A DNA stretch of 64,000 bases from Diphasiastrum complanatum (taxonomy: Eukaryota; Streptophyta; Lycopodiopsida; Lycopodiales; Lycopodiaceae): the NCBI GenBank assembly GCA_029204225.1, contig CM055095.1, positions 51,743,836 through 51,807,835 of the forward strand, written 5' to 3'. The notes below the pieces were generated by a model, which was given only the letters and a program-made list of their open reading frames with translations, ran no database searches and was not told the DNA's origin. The position numbers and the translations under genes are program-made. Positions within the stretch are counted from its first letter, which is position 1. Every line of letters begins with the position of its first letter. Of the stretch, positions 30,965-42,741 are shown in pieces.

Positions 30965-31745
30965 GTGAAATTGGCACCTAGCTACACTCACGATAGTTCA
31001 AATTGTATTTCTATCGCTCAAGATAACTTGAATTTGATACCTACATGTGAGAAGGCTCAATTTTGATCCTTATCACTCGACATGGCTCATTGAATGATCA
31101 AATCAACAAGTATTGAGTTTAATGCACTCAAATTGAATGATGAATAAGAATAGGAATATGATGCATAGAATTGATGGAATTGGCACCTACACTCGTGATA
31201 GCTCAAATTTTATTTCTATTACTCGAGATAACTTGAATTTGATACCTACATGCGAGAAGGCTCAATTTTGATCCTCATCACTTGACATGGCTCATTGAAT
31301 GATCAAATCAACAAGTATTGAGTTTAGTGCACTCAAATTACTGATTTTCATCCCTTATTGATGGATTGATCCATGTCACACAAGATAGCTTCAATTTGAT
31401 GTTTGTCATTTGAGATAGGCTATAAATCAAATTTGGCCCCTTGAGATTGCTCTTTGTGTGATCAAATTAGAAGAATTTTGAGTTTAGGATAGTTAGATAG
31501 CTCACATTTCATGCCTATGACTAAAGCTAGTTGAAATTTAATGCCTAACATGCAATTTTGGTCATTATCGTTCGACAAGGCTAATTGATTGCTAAAATTA
31601 AATCAATTTCAAGTATAGTACATTCCAATTTTTTTGAGTTCAACCTCTTATTGATGGAATTGACTCTTATCAAATGAAATAGCTCAAATTTGAAGTGTAT
31701 CACTCGAGGTGGCTCAATTTTGGACCTTATCACTTGAAATTGAAG
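30965..31745. repeat. Degenerate tandem repeat, ~210-bp period
   Basis: Two well-preserved units at about 30968-31133 and 31180-31342 share long runs such as 'acttgaatttgatacctaca', 'gaaggctcaattttgatcc' and 'atggctcattgaatgatc'. Weaker units continue through 31745 with 'tcaattttggacctt' and related words. Likely a retroelement spacer array or satellite fragment. Confidence 0.75.
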
Positions 31746-32026
31746 GTCAAGAACATCTTGTATGAAAATTACACAAGGCTCTATATGGACTAAAATAGCC
31801 CCCAATTGCAAAAGCCTGATTCCATAAGATTAATGTCTTCTTCATTCAAAATAGGTTCATTCCCAAATTTCCAGCTCGACAAATTCGAATGTTACGCGGG
31901 CGAGAGATAGCAGAGGGAGTACCGAGGGGAGTCACATCCGCGAGAGTCTAAGTGAGAGGAGTCTCGTGAATCGAAGATAAAATGAGAGGGGTCAAAACCA
32001 TTTCTATTCATTCATCCATTCATGTT

Positions 32027-32530
32027 CCTAAACTCTAAACACTAAACACTAAACCCTAAGTCCTACATCCTACATCCTAAACCCTAAACCCTACATCGTA
32101 TACCTCGTATCCAAAACTCTATACCCCAAATTCCAAATCCTATACTTTTAATCTTAAAATCCATACTCTAAATCCTACATCCTATACCCTAAAAGCCAAA
32201 TCCTGTAACTTGAATCCTAAAACATGTATCCTAAACCCTACATCCCAAACGCACAACCTTGAATCCATTCTACATTTCTCATTCTATTCAATTCTTATTC
32301 TTATTCATCATTCATTTTCGTATTTCTTCAACATTTAATCATTCATTCTTATTCTACCTGTATTCATATGCCTATCTCATTCATATTTTCACACAATTCA
32401 TCCCTATCCTATTATTGTTCCCATTCCTATTCCTACTCATTCATCCATTCATGTTCTTAAGCCCTAATCCCTAAACTCTAAATCCTAAACCCTAAACATC
32501 ATATACCAAATTCTATATCCCAAATCCCCA
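32027..32530. repeat. Degenerate interstitial telomere-like repeats
   Basis: Many CCCTAAA and near-copies ('cctaaactctaaacac', 'ccctaaaccctacatc') at 32027-32250 and again at 32460-32530, separated by a pyrimidine-rich 'ttcattcattc' stretch. This is the plant-type telomere heptamer in mutated form. Such tracts occur in old telomere remnants and also in promoters. Confidence 0.7.
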
Positions 32531-35500
32531 ATTGCCTACTTTGTGAAAACTCGTATTTTTGCAGAGTCAGTTTATTCTCTTGTCATTGAGTTGGTTCATT
32601 TCTTCAAGTCGCAAAATGAAGACACGTGAAGAATGCTAAATATCTAAATCTGAATCTGATATGTAGTATACATCCTAGCGATCTCTTGCTTACAAAGTGA
32701 TAGCTATGGCGGTCGTAAGCTTTGATAAAGACAAAGATTGTTTTTGTTGTCTGTGCTGGTATGCCCTAATATCCATTACCATAATTGTCATTTGGGCTCA
32801 CAGTAGACAGGTGGCAGTTTTTTATTGGATCAGACCACAAGTGTTTAAACACATATTGTTTGGGCTTAATACATTTTTTTGTAATAATTTGGATATTGAC
32901 TCGTAAAAAAACATGATTGGCTATACCAAAAAATGGTTACTCTTTTCAGGAAAAAGTCCCAAAATGATTGTCATTGTAGTGCCCTAAACCACCATATTGG
33001 TCCTTCTGGATCTTAAGCTAAGAATTAGAAATAGCCCTACTTAAACTTAAGTTCTCCTCTAAAATTATTACCTTTTATTTGATACTAACACTACCTCTAA
33101 AGGCCTACTAACTAGTCTTATATGCACAAAATGCCAATCTCGGACTACAAGCTAGAATGTTATGTCCTCTAATACTACTCATCACTCAAGTGATATTTTG
33201 GTGTGTAGCTCTTCAGATATGGTAAGACTGCCCTCAATGCTAAAAAAATTTGCTAGTCCCATGGCCCACATTAGGATTTCTTTGGGCTAACAATAAGTCT
33301 ATCCATTCACTATGATTGGAATACTTCGTTTTTTTTAAAAGGTTGGCAATCAAGCAACCAAACCAATCCAGGACAGTGATGTATTTGATTCTTTTTTTTT
33401 TTTCCGCTTATGTTCTAAATAAGGGGTTGTAGTTTTCAAACCACGTAAATTTTTGCTAGTATTTCGCTAAATCTACATATGGAGAAGAGGTCATGGCTAC
33501 TCGATAGTAGACACAAGTGTAGTGTAATTGGTCTTAGAGGGAGAATTCAAGACGAGGAGAGTTTCTTTGATGGTAACAACATTGGAACCAACCAATATTG
33601 CGAAGCAAATCATGATGTTAACGTCACAAATAACATAACATGGGAGACTATCCTTGGAGTCTGCAAAAAAAAATTCTCATTTCACAAGAACGCCGGCATG
33701 CTATCTTTAAAGGCAGCAAAAAAAAGAAAAATAGTTGTTTCACTTGGCACATCGGCTTATTATGTTTAAAGGTTGAAATAAATATTCTAAAATAATGTTT
33801 TACTCAAAATTTGGTTCTCAGATGTGTCAAAATAGCTTTTCTATTTTATTATTTACTCAGTTAGCACATCAGCATGCTAGCAGAATCAGCTCCAAAAAGA
33901 AATTTATTTTTTTAACAAGTTCTTTAAAAAAACTTCAGTATTTTGAAATAAAAGATTTGCAGGCTAGCATGTCGGCATGCTAACAAGTTTACAACTTAAA
34001 GAACAATTTTTTAAAAATAAAAGTAAACCTATATTTATAGAGTAACAAAATATTTTGTGATGGATCTATTTAGAATTTGATGGATAGTCAAATTTTTAAG
34101 TATGCATCAAACCACAATTCTTGTTCTTAAAAAAATCAGGTACTGGCATAAAAAGAGTAGCACACCATGTACTACCATTTTGTTGGATCATGGGTAGAAG
34201 AAACTCGCAAAAAATTTACTCGCAGAATGTCAAAACCCGCTTGCTTGGGCCCCACTAGAGTTCATAATTGCACTGCATCCATTATTCTCTGACATTTTGC
34301 AAATAGTTTAAAATGCGCACTCTTGCAACCAACCGTTAAGCTAAGTGACCTCCTAAGGTCTCACCATCTTGGCACTGCTATTGTACTACACCCATTATCA
34401 TTTAATGGTTGGCTAATTGACAATAGCTAAAGTTAAACGACTGGTGGAGCCTCGGTTATCTCAATTGCATTGAAAACAGGCCCTAATTCACTCAACTCTC
34501 AACTTCATTCACTCTCTCCCAATCATCACATTGATAACAACTTCTTCTCCAAAGGCGATTCCTACCCTTAAGACATTCAAGAAAATAGCATAAGAAGTAA
34601 AAAAGTGCATTAAGTAACAACTACCAACAATGAACTTCCTCACCACATTCTAACACTACCAGTCTCAAAACCACTTCCATTAGCACTCACGATCTAGCAT
34701 TACTACCTAACATCTCAGAGGTTTCACAATTAACATTAATCCCAACCAGAGTTGTAGGTTCCGTTCCGAACAAGTTTTTTTTTAGGTGCCAATATGGGTA
34801 TTAGATTAAAGGTGTTTTCAAGAGCAATTCACTTATATAATTTTCTCGGAGTTCCAAGAGGAGTGCGGTCCAATTTTAGGCCATTAAGTGATTCTTTATT
34901 GAACATCTCTATTTTTGTATTATGTGTAATGAAATCACATGGAACCGTATTAAATGACAACAAACCGACAACAATTATGAAGCATACGCACCCATCTCAG
35001 AAGCATAATCATAAGCATCCCTTCGAACGGTCGTGTGTGTGTGAGTTCTGTGTCGGGAGTCTCTAATCTTCTTTCATATCCCATTTGTAACAGAGTTTAT
35101 AGTTGTTTCAACTTCAATCTTGGATTGTAATCATTCCATCATGTCCACCATCCAGTATTAAACTATCAAAAAAAAAAATTGGCCATTAGTCTTTTTTCCA
35201 CAAAAAGAAAAAGAAAAATTCCGATCCGGGGGTCATGGATCGTTGACGTTCCGGGTGCGATCCGGAACGTTTTTGTAGCACTGTAAGTCTGAACGTTTTT
35301 GTACCAACCAAAAAGATGTACTCTGGAAGCTCCTTTTATTCTCTTCCCTCACAAGCATAAGCATTCATCACATTTCTCAAACAAGTAAAATAGTAAGCAT
35401 CACATCAATCGGCATCACAACTTTCAATGAAAAAAATGTACAATAAACACCAATTTTCAAGACAAGAGAGGATGTTTTTCATTGAAATTTTAGCATACTA
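32531..35500. other. Intergenic, no gene supported
   Basis: AT-rich sequence. A 96-codon frame at 33479-33769 has no recognisable similarity. The stretch near 35040-35160 (GTGTGTG run, then 'tttgtaacagagtttatag' and 'cttggattgtaatcattcc') resembles the R/U5 end of an LTR, but no partner was found. Confidence 0.4.
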
Positions 35501-36176
35501 ACATTAAGAATGCAAATCATATCAGTGCTGCCACTTACAGAAAAGGAGGAGTCTGCTTATTGGAACACGCTACTTTTTGGCCAATCATTTTTATGGACCA
35601 ACTAATTTTGTGCTATTTCACTTGACTTATAACTTTTTTAAGCTTACGCTATAAAAGACTTACGACCACCATCATATCTTGGCATTGTGCTGCATTTTGA
35701 TCAAAGATTCTAATTTTTTTGGAAACATTGGTAATTTCTAGCAGAGTCAAAGTTTGCTCATTTGTTACTTGCTTTTGGCCACAGAATTTTGACAACATTG
35801 GAATCAAAATGCTCGCAAAAAGATATGAGCCACATTGAGTGCATGGATGAGAGCTGCCTGCATTCTTGACCAGAACATCTTATTGTAACACATCACAGAA
35901 ATAATGTAAATTTCCAAATGCTACACCAAAAACACATCACCTTGTAAAGAGATATCTGAAAGAGGTCCAGCAAAAATAGCAATCTCAAGGCTCAATTCAA
36001 CTACTTATGAACTGTATTTACAATAATAGTGGAGATATACTTCTGAGAATGACTGTGAATGCGCTATACATCCAGAAAAATTACAAAAATCTATTCCACA
36101 GCAATTAGGTTGACTGGAAACTAACTAGATTCAAAATAATGTTGGAACTTTCAACTCTTGAGTATATCAGCTTGCC
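35501..36176 (-). other. Presumed 3' UTR/downstream of the WD40 gene
   Basis: AT-rich sequence beyond the stop codon. No clear poly(A) signal is assigned. Contains nothing else recognisable. Confidence 0.4.
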
Positions 36177-36389
36177 TTAGTCACTATCTAAATAATCTTC
36201 CATCAATGAAGAATGATGAAATCCACGATTGCAACTAGAAACTGGAGGTTTCTCCCCATGAAGGAACTCCCATTTGGCCAAACTTCCATCCCAGGAGGAG
36301 CTCACAAGAATAGGCTCCCACGGATGCCAGCTGCAATCCCTAACAGTTGTTCTGTGGAAGTCAAGCTTAGAAACTTTCCTGCCTGTCAC
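36177..36389 (-). CDS. LEC14B-like WD40 gene, last exon
   Basis: Codes for the C-terminus 'VTGRKVSKLDFHRTTVRDCSWHP' through 'SSSWDGSLAKWEF' to a TAA at 36177-36179; 70 residues. It is the final WD40 repeat of a LEC14B/DCAF11 (WDR23)-type protein, in plants a putative substrate receptor of CUL4-DDB1 ubiquitin ligases. The acceptor is ...cag at 36390-36392. The seven exons seen here (36177-50116) sum to 954 nt, all in phase: 317 residues plus stop. The ~175 N-terminal residues expected from the Arabidopsis homologue lie beyond the window or in unrecognised exons. Confidence 0.92.
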   Translation of the reverse strand: MTGRKVSKLDFHRTTVRDCSWHPWEPILVSSSWDGSLAKWEFLHGEKPPVSSCNRGFHHSSLMEDYLDSD

Positions 36390-36467
36390 CTGTTTGATGC
36401 GACCAATTCAAAGGAGAATCATAATGCTGCACATGCTATATAAAAAATCATGAGAATGATCTACAAA

Positions 36468-36492
36468 ACACACACACACACACACACACACA
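36468..36492. repeat. (CA)n microsatellite
   Basis: About 12 CA units in the last intron of the WD40 gene. Confidence 0.9.
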
Positions 36493-36977
36493 GAGTCACG
36501 GACACACACACATAATTGACAGGAATTTAATGTGTCTCAGAGAGTGCAATTTCACAGGCAGCGTGAAAATTATTGGCTCAAATGACCACATGACTGTATT
36601 TTCTTGCGCCAAGGAAAAGAGATGTTCTTCAATTGAATTCATCAATACCGCAATGAAATAACACATGCACAGTTACCAAGCTTTCCAGACCATTTTTGCA
36701 GCAGTAAACTGAGTTACTGACGTTATTATTAAGGTTTGAACTTGGAATTTTTTGATTAAAGTTTCATTGAGCATTATGGAATTTTATGAAACTAACAAGA
36801 AAGAAATGAATTTCTTGGTAGAAATACATACGAAATCCACAAATACTATGGTTAATACCTTCCCTCTTAAGGACATCCGCTAGATGCTTTCATGATAGTT
36901 CCTTTGCAACATATGGTACTCAAATCAATGAAGAATAGAGTGAAATATGGAGGATTTATGCTCGCCTCCAAGCTGGA

Positions 36978-36980
<3 letters not shown>

Positions 36981-37032
<52 letters not shown>
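36981..37032. repeat. (GA)n microsatellite, intronic
   Basis: About 26 uninterrupted GA units in the 1,056-bp intron; CT on the coding strand. Confidence 0.95.
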
Positions 37033-37034
<2 letters not shown>

Positions 37035-37445
37035 CAATGGGGAACAATGGCTAGTAGCATCATAGCACAAAGGCTTAGATTTTGACTCTATAGATGTGTT
37101 CAGCATTGGGGATAGCATTGCCTCTACAACGACGCAAAAACCGCAAGTGCTTCTTAGTAGGAACATTGTGGATGGACAGATCACGGTTGCAGCCCACTGG
37201 AACATCCACAGAGCAGCGTGGAGGCTGACATTTCTTTTTTCAAAGAGCTGCACTTTCAGTCTAGCTGAGGCAGATACACAGTCCGTATATCTGTGTCCTC
37301 TGCCCTTGTCACAGATGGTTGTATGCCATTGAACAGACATATGGCATTCGTTATATTCCATATGCGTATGGTTGCAACAATACATATGAAAACACTCTTT
37401 TTTTTTTCAAATTATTTTCTTCTTACAAGATGAAATCGAACGTAC

Positions 37446-37506
37446 CAGATCAAAGACGTAGACACAGCCATCATGCGATCCAGTGTAAATGTATTTTTGT
37501 CCCGTG
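37446..37506 (-). CDS. LEC14B-like exon (WD repeat 'YIYTGSHDG')
   Basis: 61-nt exon completing a split Ser codon and reading 'TGQKYIYTGSHDGCVYVFDL'. Borders: acceptor gcag at 37507-37510 and donor GTACG below 37446. Phase 2 to 0, consistent with both neighbours. One WD40 blade. Confidence 0.92.
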
Positions 37507-37951
37507 CTGCAGAGTGGCATGTACAGATAATTCAGTAGCAGCACAAACTTCTCTGAACATTTACTAGGGAGTTGAGCTCCAAAATGGACAAAATGTCTAG
37601 GTAAGGGTAATGTGAGTCTGAAGAAATACTATAGCACCTTGCCATCTTCATCTACAATAAACAGCTCTGTATAATTCACTGGAAATATTTGGATAAATCT
37701 CATACAAAACCTACAAGCATAATGCATGTTTTCCAATTAAACATAGCAATTAGCACGTGAACTGAAGAGAATACTTTCCTGTTTATAAGAAACCGAAATA
37801 TTTAAAAGTACTAAAAAATATTTGAAAAAAATGGATTTGACCAATGAAATCCATTTGAAAGTTCTAAAAGCAAGAAACCTGGAAGTCATTTGTCATCTGC
37901 AACATTATGCATTATATGGACTTATTCTAGAATATCAAATGTGTATATCAC

Positions 37952-38116
37952 CTGTGCACAGGAGAAAAATAGCAACGAATAAGGGTCTGAAGAACTAGAT
38001 GTCCCTTATATGTCATGAGTGACTGATCATAAGGATGTCTAATATCCTTGTTCATTCCTGGATACTCCATCCACCGATAATCCCAATTGAATGTCGGAAT
38101 TTTGGGCAGCTTAGAC
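37952..38116 (-). CDS. LEC14B-like exon (inter-blade segment)
   Basis: 165-nt exon with 'NWDYRWMEYPGMNKDIRHPYDQSLMTYKGH' landmarks, continuing to 'LQTLIRCYFSPVH'. The 'WDYRWMxYP' stretch is characteristic of plant LEC14B proteins as I recall them. GT-AG borders; phase 2 at both ends. The intron to the next upstream exon is only 96 bp. Confidence 0.92.
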
Positions 38117-38212
38117 CTGTTTCAGAGGCTCATGAGCATTTGTCTTGTATTACACACTCCAACAGATCAGCTATTAATAGAAATTCTAGATGCAAATGAA
38201 TGACAAGTTCAC

Positions 38213-38391
38213 CTATTAGGAGGTCCTGAAGACATCTTCCGTATGTCCCACAATTTCAATGTCTGGTCTTTCCCATTGGAAATGAAGTGCCGTCCATCTC
38301 GTTTACTATCAATGAACGTTATTCCTTCTAAATGTCCAAATAAAATTCCAGCGGGCTTGCTATTGATTGCAAAGCATCGTCTGTCCCACAC
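38213..38391 (-). CDS. LEC14B-like exon with two WDxR motifs
   Basis: 179-nt exon reading 'VWDRRCFAINSKPAGILFGHLEG' and 'FISNGKDQTLKLWDIRKMSSG'. Two WDxR boxes (WDRR, with its preceding C-K in the upstream exon, and WDIR) are the DDB1-binding DWD signature, supporting a role as CUL4-DDB1 adaptor. Acceptor cag at 38392-38394; donor GTGAAC below 38213. Confidence 0.93.
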
Positions 38392-40162
38392 CTGAAGACA
38401 ATCAACCCTAAATTAAGAACTATGCAGAAGGCTTCATGGACATTTTCAAGCAAGATTGAGGGGTACATACATACAACAGCCAAACAAAGATTCTTTGAAG
38501 ACGTACAATTTCCAGGAGTGAACATAATCAGCTCTGCATCTGGCTTTATGGAACATACAATAATCACATGGCATACTTCTAACTCTGGAACATTGAGGAG
38601 CAGTTTAGAATGTTTTAGAAAATCAGAACTTTACGTGCGTAACAATCCCTAGACCAAATATCTAGGGGCCTTATTTGATAAAATTACTTCTATGTGACCC
38701 TCAGAATCATATGATCTTTAAGATGGAAAAAGTGCCACTTTCATATTGGGTCACAGCCATAGTGTCATTAGATCAAGCATTTAACAGATGGTGCATAGCT
38801 TCCATAAAGAGGCACATGGATGTTTACTTTTTCACAATGACGACTAGAGGTTCAAGTGCTTAAGCGGCTCTCAATGTAAGATCCTTGACCATAGGGTACC
38901 GTTGAAGGATTGTGCTGCAATGCAACGGCGTTACAGCCTAGCATTGCTTCTTCAAGGTAGAACCATTTCAGAATTTATTGCCACTTTCATATTTTCTTCA
39001 GCATATATTTTGAATGTGCTCAATACTAGAAAGGTTCTCTGGCTAGCAGAGCTAGAGAGGCAACAACCCGTAGAAAGCTCAAGTTTGCTAGGGGCAGAAG
39101 CGAAGCAGTGCATATATCATTATCTCTACAGCTTGTTTTCCAGTACCAAAGAGCTTCCAAATTATCTTCAGAGGAGTCCTACCAGACTTAAATGGGATAA
39201 AGGGCAAACCCGGCAATGATAAAGTTTAGCACAAGGGTAGGGATGTACCCTTTTCTGACTACTACCACTTATTGAGATGCAAGATCAAAGGATATCATCT
39301 GCCTTTCTATTATGAGTTTGACAAAAATGATTCTGTAATTTTTTTCTTGCAGAATCACCTTTGTGTCAGTCTAGAATTTTTTCTGTAAATGGCAAACATG
39401 AGGATGAATTTGTTATGTATTATTTATTATTTTTTTGTGATTGTTTGTCGTTACACAAATGAAAAAATATTGTCATAAGTTTGCATGCCTAATCAAGAGG
39501 CATTCTGTAACATACATCGTATGACATTTTGACAGAAAAGCAATTCAATAAAAGATTATGGGAGATGTTTTAAATTTTAATAGTTCAATTTGAAGCTAGG
39601 TGAGTATAACTCTGTCGAGGATTCCCTGTCATACATAACGAACATTACTACCAATTGTTAACCAGAAATCTTCTTGGGGGATAATTCTCTACCCTACCTC
39701 CTCTACACCTTTAAAGCCCACAAAGATTCATTTAGATGGATTACCAATGCTCACGATTGCTGCTTTACCAAGCTTCCCAAATTTCTCACAGGAGCTCTTG
39801 GTATGTTGTCACCATTCCTCATGGAAAGTGCAGGCCTTAAGGCGAATACATACAAGAGTATCCTAAGAGCAGATAAAATTTTACAGGGCAAGAGAAAGAA
39901 AGCAAGAAAGCCTCATTGATGTTTGTGACCTACCAAAGGTACATAAGAACTAAAGGACTACATTCCAAATATGGTCTGATTTAGGGAGTGTAAAAGGCCT
40001 CCAAGGGGAAATGATAACATCTAACATTAAACTAAGAATGAAAGGTACAACGATGATCAAGTAACTAAAGAGCTATAAGAATATTCATTAACAAAAGTTG
40101 CAATGAAACAAATATCTCAAATAAATAACCAGTCTAACTGACGATGGCCATCATGCCATATC

Positions 40163-40164
<2 letters not shown>

Positions 40165-40204
<40 letters not shown>
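40165..40204. repeat. (GA)n microsatellite, intronic
   Basis: 20 GA units in the 2,260-bp intron of the WD40 gene. Confidence 0.95.
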
Positions 40205-40208
<4 letters not shown>

Positions 40209-40338
40209 TTTAAGGGACCAGTCTTAGATGCACCTCTTTCATGAGGGATGACCCTAATCGGTGGCCAAGCTAGTCATCTGTTAATGTTAATGTTCATAAA
40301 GAGAAAGAAAGATGACCATTAAGGTGTCTAAGATTGCG

Positions 40339-40340
<2 letters not shown>

Positions 40341-40394
<54 letters not shown>
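40341..40394. repeat. (GA)n microsatellite, intronic
   Basis: 27 GA units, second of three in the same intron. Confidence 0.95.
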
Positions 40395-40396
<2 letters not shown>

Positions 40397-40598
40397 CACA
40401 AACCTGACATTAGTTGCAGCTAACAAATTGAATCAAGGGCAGAAAAATGGAGCTATAATATACAAAACAATGCAGACTTGTCTCAGGTTCATTATCCAAA
40501 TGAATAAACTACCAAACATAACACCCAAACAACTAAATTAAAGAGTCTGAACGATCAGCTCAAATAACCAAACTACCAAAACAAAACTCTTAAGAAGA

Positions 40599-40601
<3 letters not shown>

Positions 40602-40649
<48 letters not shown>
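40602..40649. repeat. (GA)n microsatellite at a splice donor
   Basis: About 24 GA units ending 2 bp before exon 40652-40729; on the coding strand the donor GTAT is followed at once by (CT)n. Confidence 0.95.
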
Positions 40650-40650
<1 letters not shown>

Positions 40651-40651
40651 C

Positions 40652-40729
40652 TTTACAATTATGGTCGTCACTTCCCGAAAAAATAAGGTGGCTGGACTCA
40701 TCTGAAAACGCAACTGCGTTCACCTCATC
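40652..40729 (-). CDS. LEC14B-like exon 'DEVNAVAFSDESSHL'
   Basis: 78-nt exon encoding one blade strand set, 'DEVNAVAFSDESSHLIFSGSDDHNCK'. The donor GTAT runs straight into a ~47-bp (CT)n tract on the coding strand, so the microsatellite starts 4-5 bases into the intron. Phase 0 at both ends. Confidence 0.92.
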
Positions 40730-41255
40730 CTGTTACATTGAAAAGGACAACAGAATTAGGACTCAGCGTAAAGTGTGGATAGGTCCAGTCCTACCAAACT
40801 ATAATTATCAGAGAAATTCCAAAAAACTGTGTTAATTGTCTTTCTTACTTCAAGGATAGAAAAGTTTCAACGAAAGACAATGGCATATGGCCACATAGTC
40901 AGCCATACAATGTTCCTGTACCTTTACTTTTATGTCGAGAGATCTTCCTCTACTATGACAGTGAAACCAAACAGATGATTGTTCATTGAAAAGGGTACAT
41001 AAAAGTTGAAATCAGGCCACAATAAATATCTGCAACTTTAACTGGTCAACCTGTTCCTTACATCTTCGTAGATATGCAGAAACTTCCTGAAAGTCCAGTT
41101 ATCTCGCTTTTCCCCATATGAATCCTAATGCATAGTCTACTCAGGTTATAACTATTCTAAAAAAATTGTCACTGCATTTCTAAAATTGCCACCCATCTTG
41201 TACCTTTTTACCAAAGTTTCATGTTCCGTAATGCCCATTAACATTTCCTTGATGT

Positions 41256-41256
<1 letters not shown>

Positions 41257-41302
<46 letters not shown>
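41257..41302. repeat. (CT)n tract at LINE 5' side
   Basis: 23 CT units ending exactly where the 5'-truncated LINE begins. Confidence 0.95.
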
Positions 41303-41305
<3 letters not shown>

Positions 41306-42722
41306 GGAAGGGCCACTCTTCCCTAGTCCAGCTGGAGAGATTCTGCTTCCGTAAGTCTATTCGGGATGCTCCGAGTAAGTCAAGACTGTTTGACACCATC
41401 GTCACCCCTACAGCCTTGTATGCCGTAGAGATATGGTGTACAGGATTATCATCTTCACACTGGTCCAGCATTTCACACTTACAGACCACCATGTTGGCTC
41501 GCATGATCCGAGCGAAGCCCTCGGTTCCCCATGAGATCATCCTTGCGGAGTTTGCCACCCCCCCTATTCAGATTGAGGCAGCCTTCCAGCTTATCACGTA
41601 CATCCAGCGAGCTCAGGCACTTCCTGATACCGAGCAGAGATATACGCGGATTGCACTCATGTCCTCTCATCACCTTCAGACTCAGGGATACCGGCTATCA
41701 TGGTTCTCTCAGGCATCACACTTCCTCATGGAAGCATTTGGTATCACTATCATTGATCTCCCTTTGGGTACACACCAGTACATTAGACGTTTTTTATACA
41801 GAGCATATCTCGACCATACCTGGCGTCACCAGCTGGGGGTTAAGCCTGACTACTACCGGACTCACTTTCTAGTGCAGGATGCCACTGGTCTTCCAGTCTT
41901 ACCTCGCTATTTGTCTTCTGGACTATCACACGGTCTCCGTTTCACTTTGGGACAGTTCAGAGTCTCCTCACATCAGTTGGCTATTGAGACAGGCAGATTC
42001 CAGGGTACATCACGAGAGGAGAGACTATGCCTGTTGTGTCCCCTACATGAGATAGAGTCCGAGGAGCATTTCATCTTCAGATGCCCCATATATTATGAGA
42101 TTAGAGGGAGATATCATTGTTTATTCTGTGACATGCCTACTACACTCAGAGCACTGATGGGATATGAGGACTCTTGCTGTGTTGCACTTATGATACGAGA
42201 GATGGTCTTGCTGGGCCAGGATATGCACCAGACAGCTCACCAGCCACATCCTAGCTCTCAGGCTCAGATTACGTCTTTCTTCACCAGGAGACGGACATGG
42301 CCCGACGACGACGACGACGACGACATACCACCTCACCGATGTCAGAGACAATGTATCACTCATAGTCATGCAGCAGTTCACACTTCTCGCCTTGTTACGA
42401 GAGGACATAGTTTTCACCCTCCTAGACGACGTCAGTGACGGTCCATACCTCCTGATACAGCTCGTATTACGTCTTTTTTCAGCAACAGCACTATCTGACA
42501 CTATCTGATACTACTCTACTCTACTCTACTCCTGGCAGCTATTCTTGCTCCCACTTATGGACAGTTGGCAGTTTGTAGTTTACAGTTATATTACTCATTT
42601 CTCTTTTATGCATAATTTTTTTTCTTGGAGATGTTTATATACGCTTCCATGGCTTTCACATACTTGACATGTACTCCTTTTGGTCTTATATGCCTTTTGG
42701 CATGGAAAAGACATTAATAAAG
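41303..42722 (+). mobile_element. 5'-truncated LINE with (CT)n tail
   Basis: A 394-codon open frame (to 42438) covers the LINE C-terminal part: an RT thumb-like region beginning 'LFGKGHSSLVQLERFCFRKSIRDAPSKSRLFDTIVTPTALYAVEIW', a helical stretch, then a zinc-binding 'CLLCPLHEIESEEHFIFRCPIYYEIRGRYH' (CxxC, His, Cys). A ~280-bp 3' UTR ends AATAAAGCT followed by (CT)10 at 42723-42741 rather than poly(A). It sits in the 8.3-kb WD40 intron, antisense to the gene. The ORF is intact although the RT catalytic part is missing. A closely related minus copy lies at 51185-54600. Confidence 0.85.
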
Positions 42723-42741
42723 CTCTCTCTCTCTCTCTCTC
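42723..42741. repeat. (CT)n tail of LINE
   Basis: About 9-10 CT units directly after AATAAAG(CT), mirrored in the minus copy at 51124-51184. Confidence 0.9.

Noticed and set aside
33479-33769. 96-codon open frame
   Set aside because: No recognisable motif, no partner exons, and flanked by AT-rich intergenic DNA; likely chance.
34794-35160. Solo LTR ending near 35160
   Set aside because: The end looks LTR-like, but no start, partner or target duplication could be located.
37096-37332. Plus-strand open frames inside the WD40 introns
   Set aside because: Antisense to intronic DNA with no similarity; short and overlapping microsatellites.
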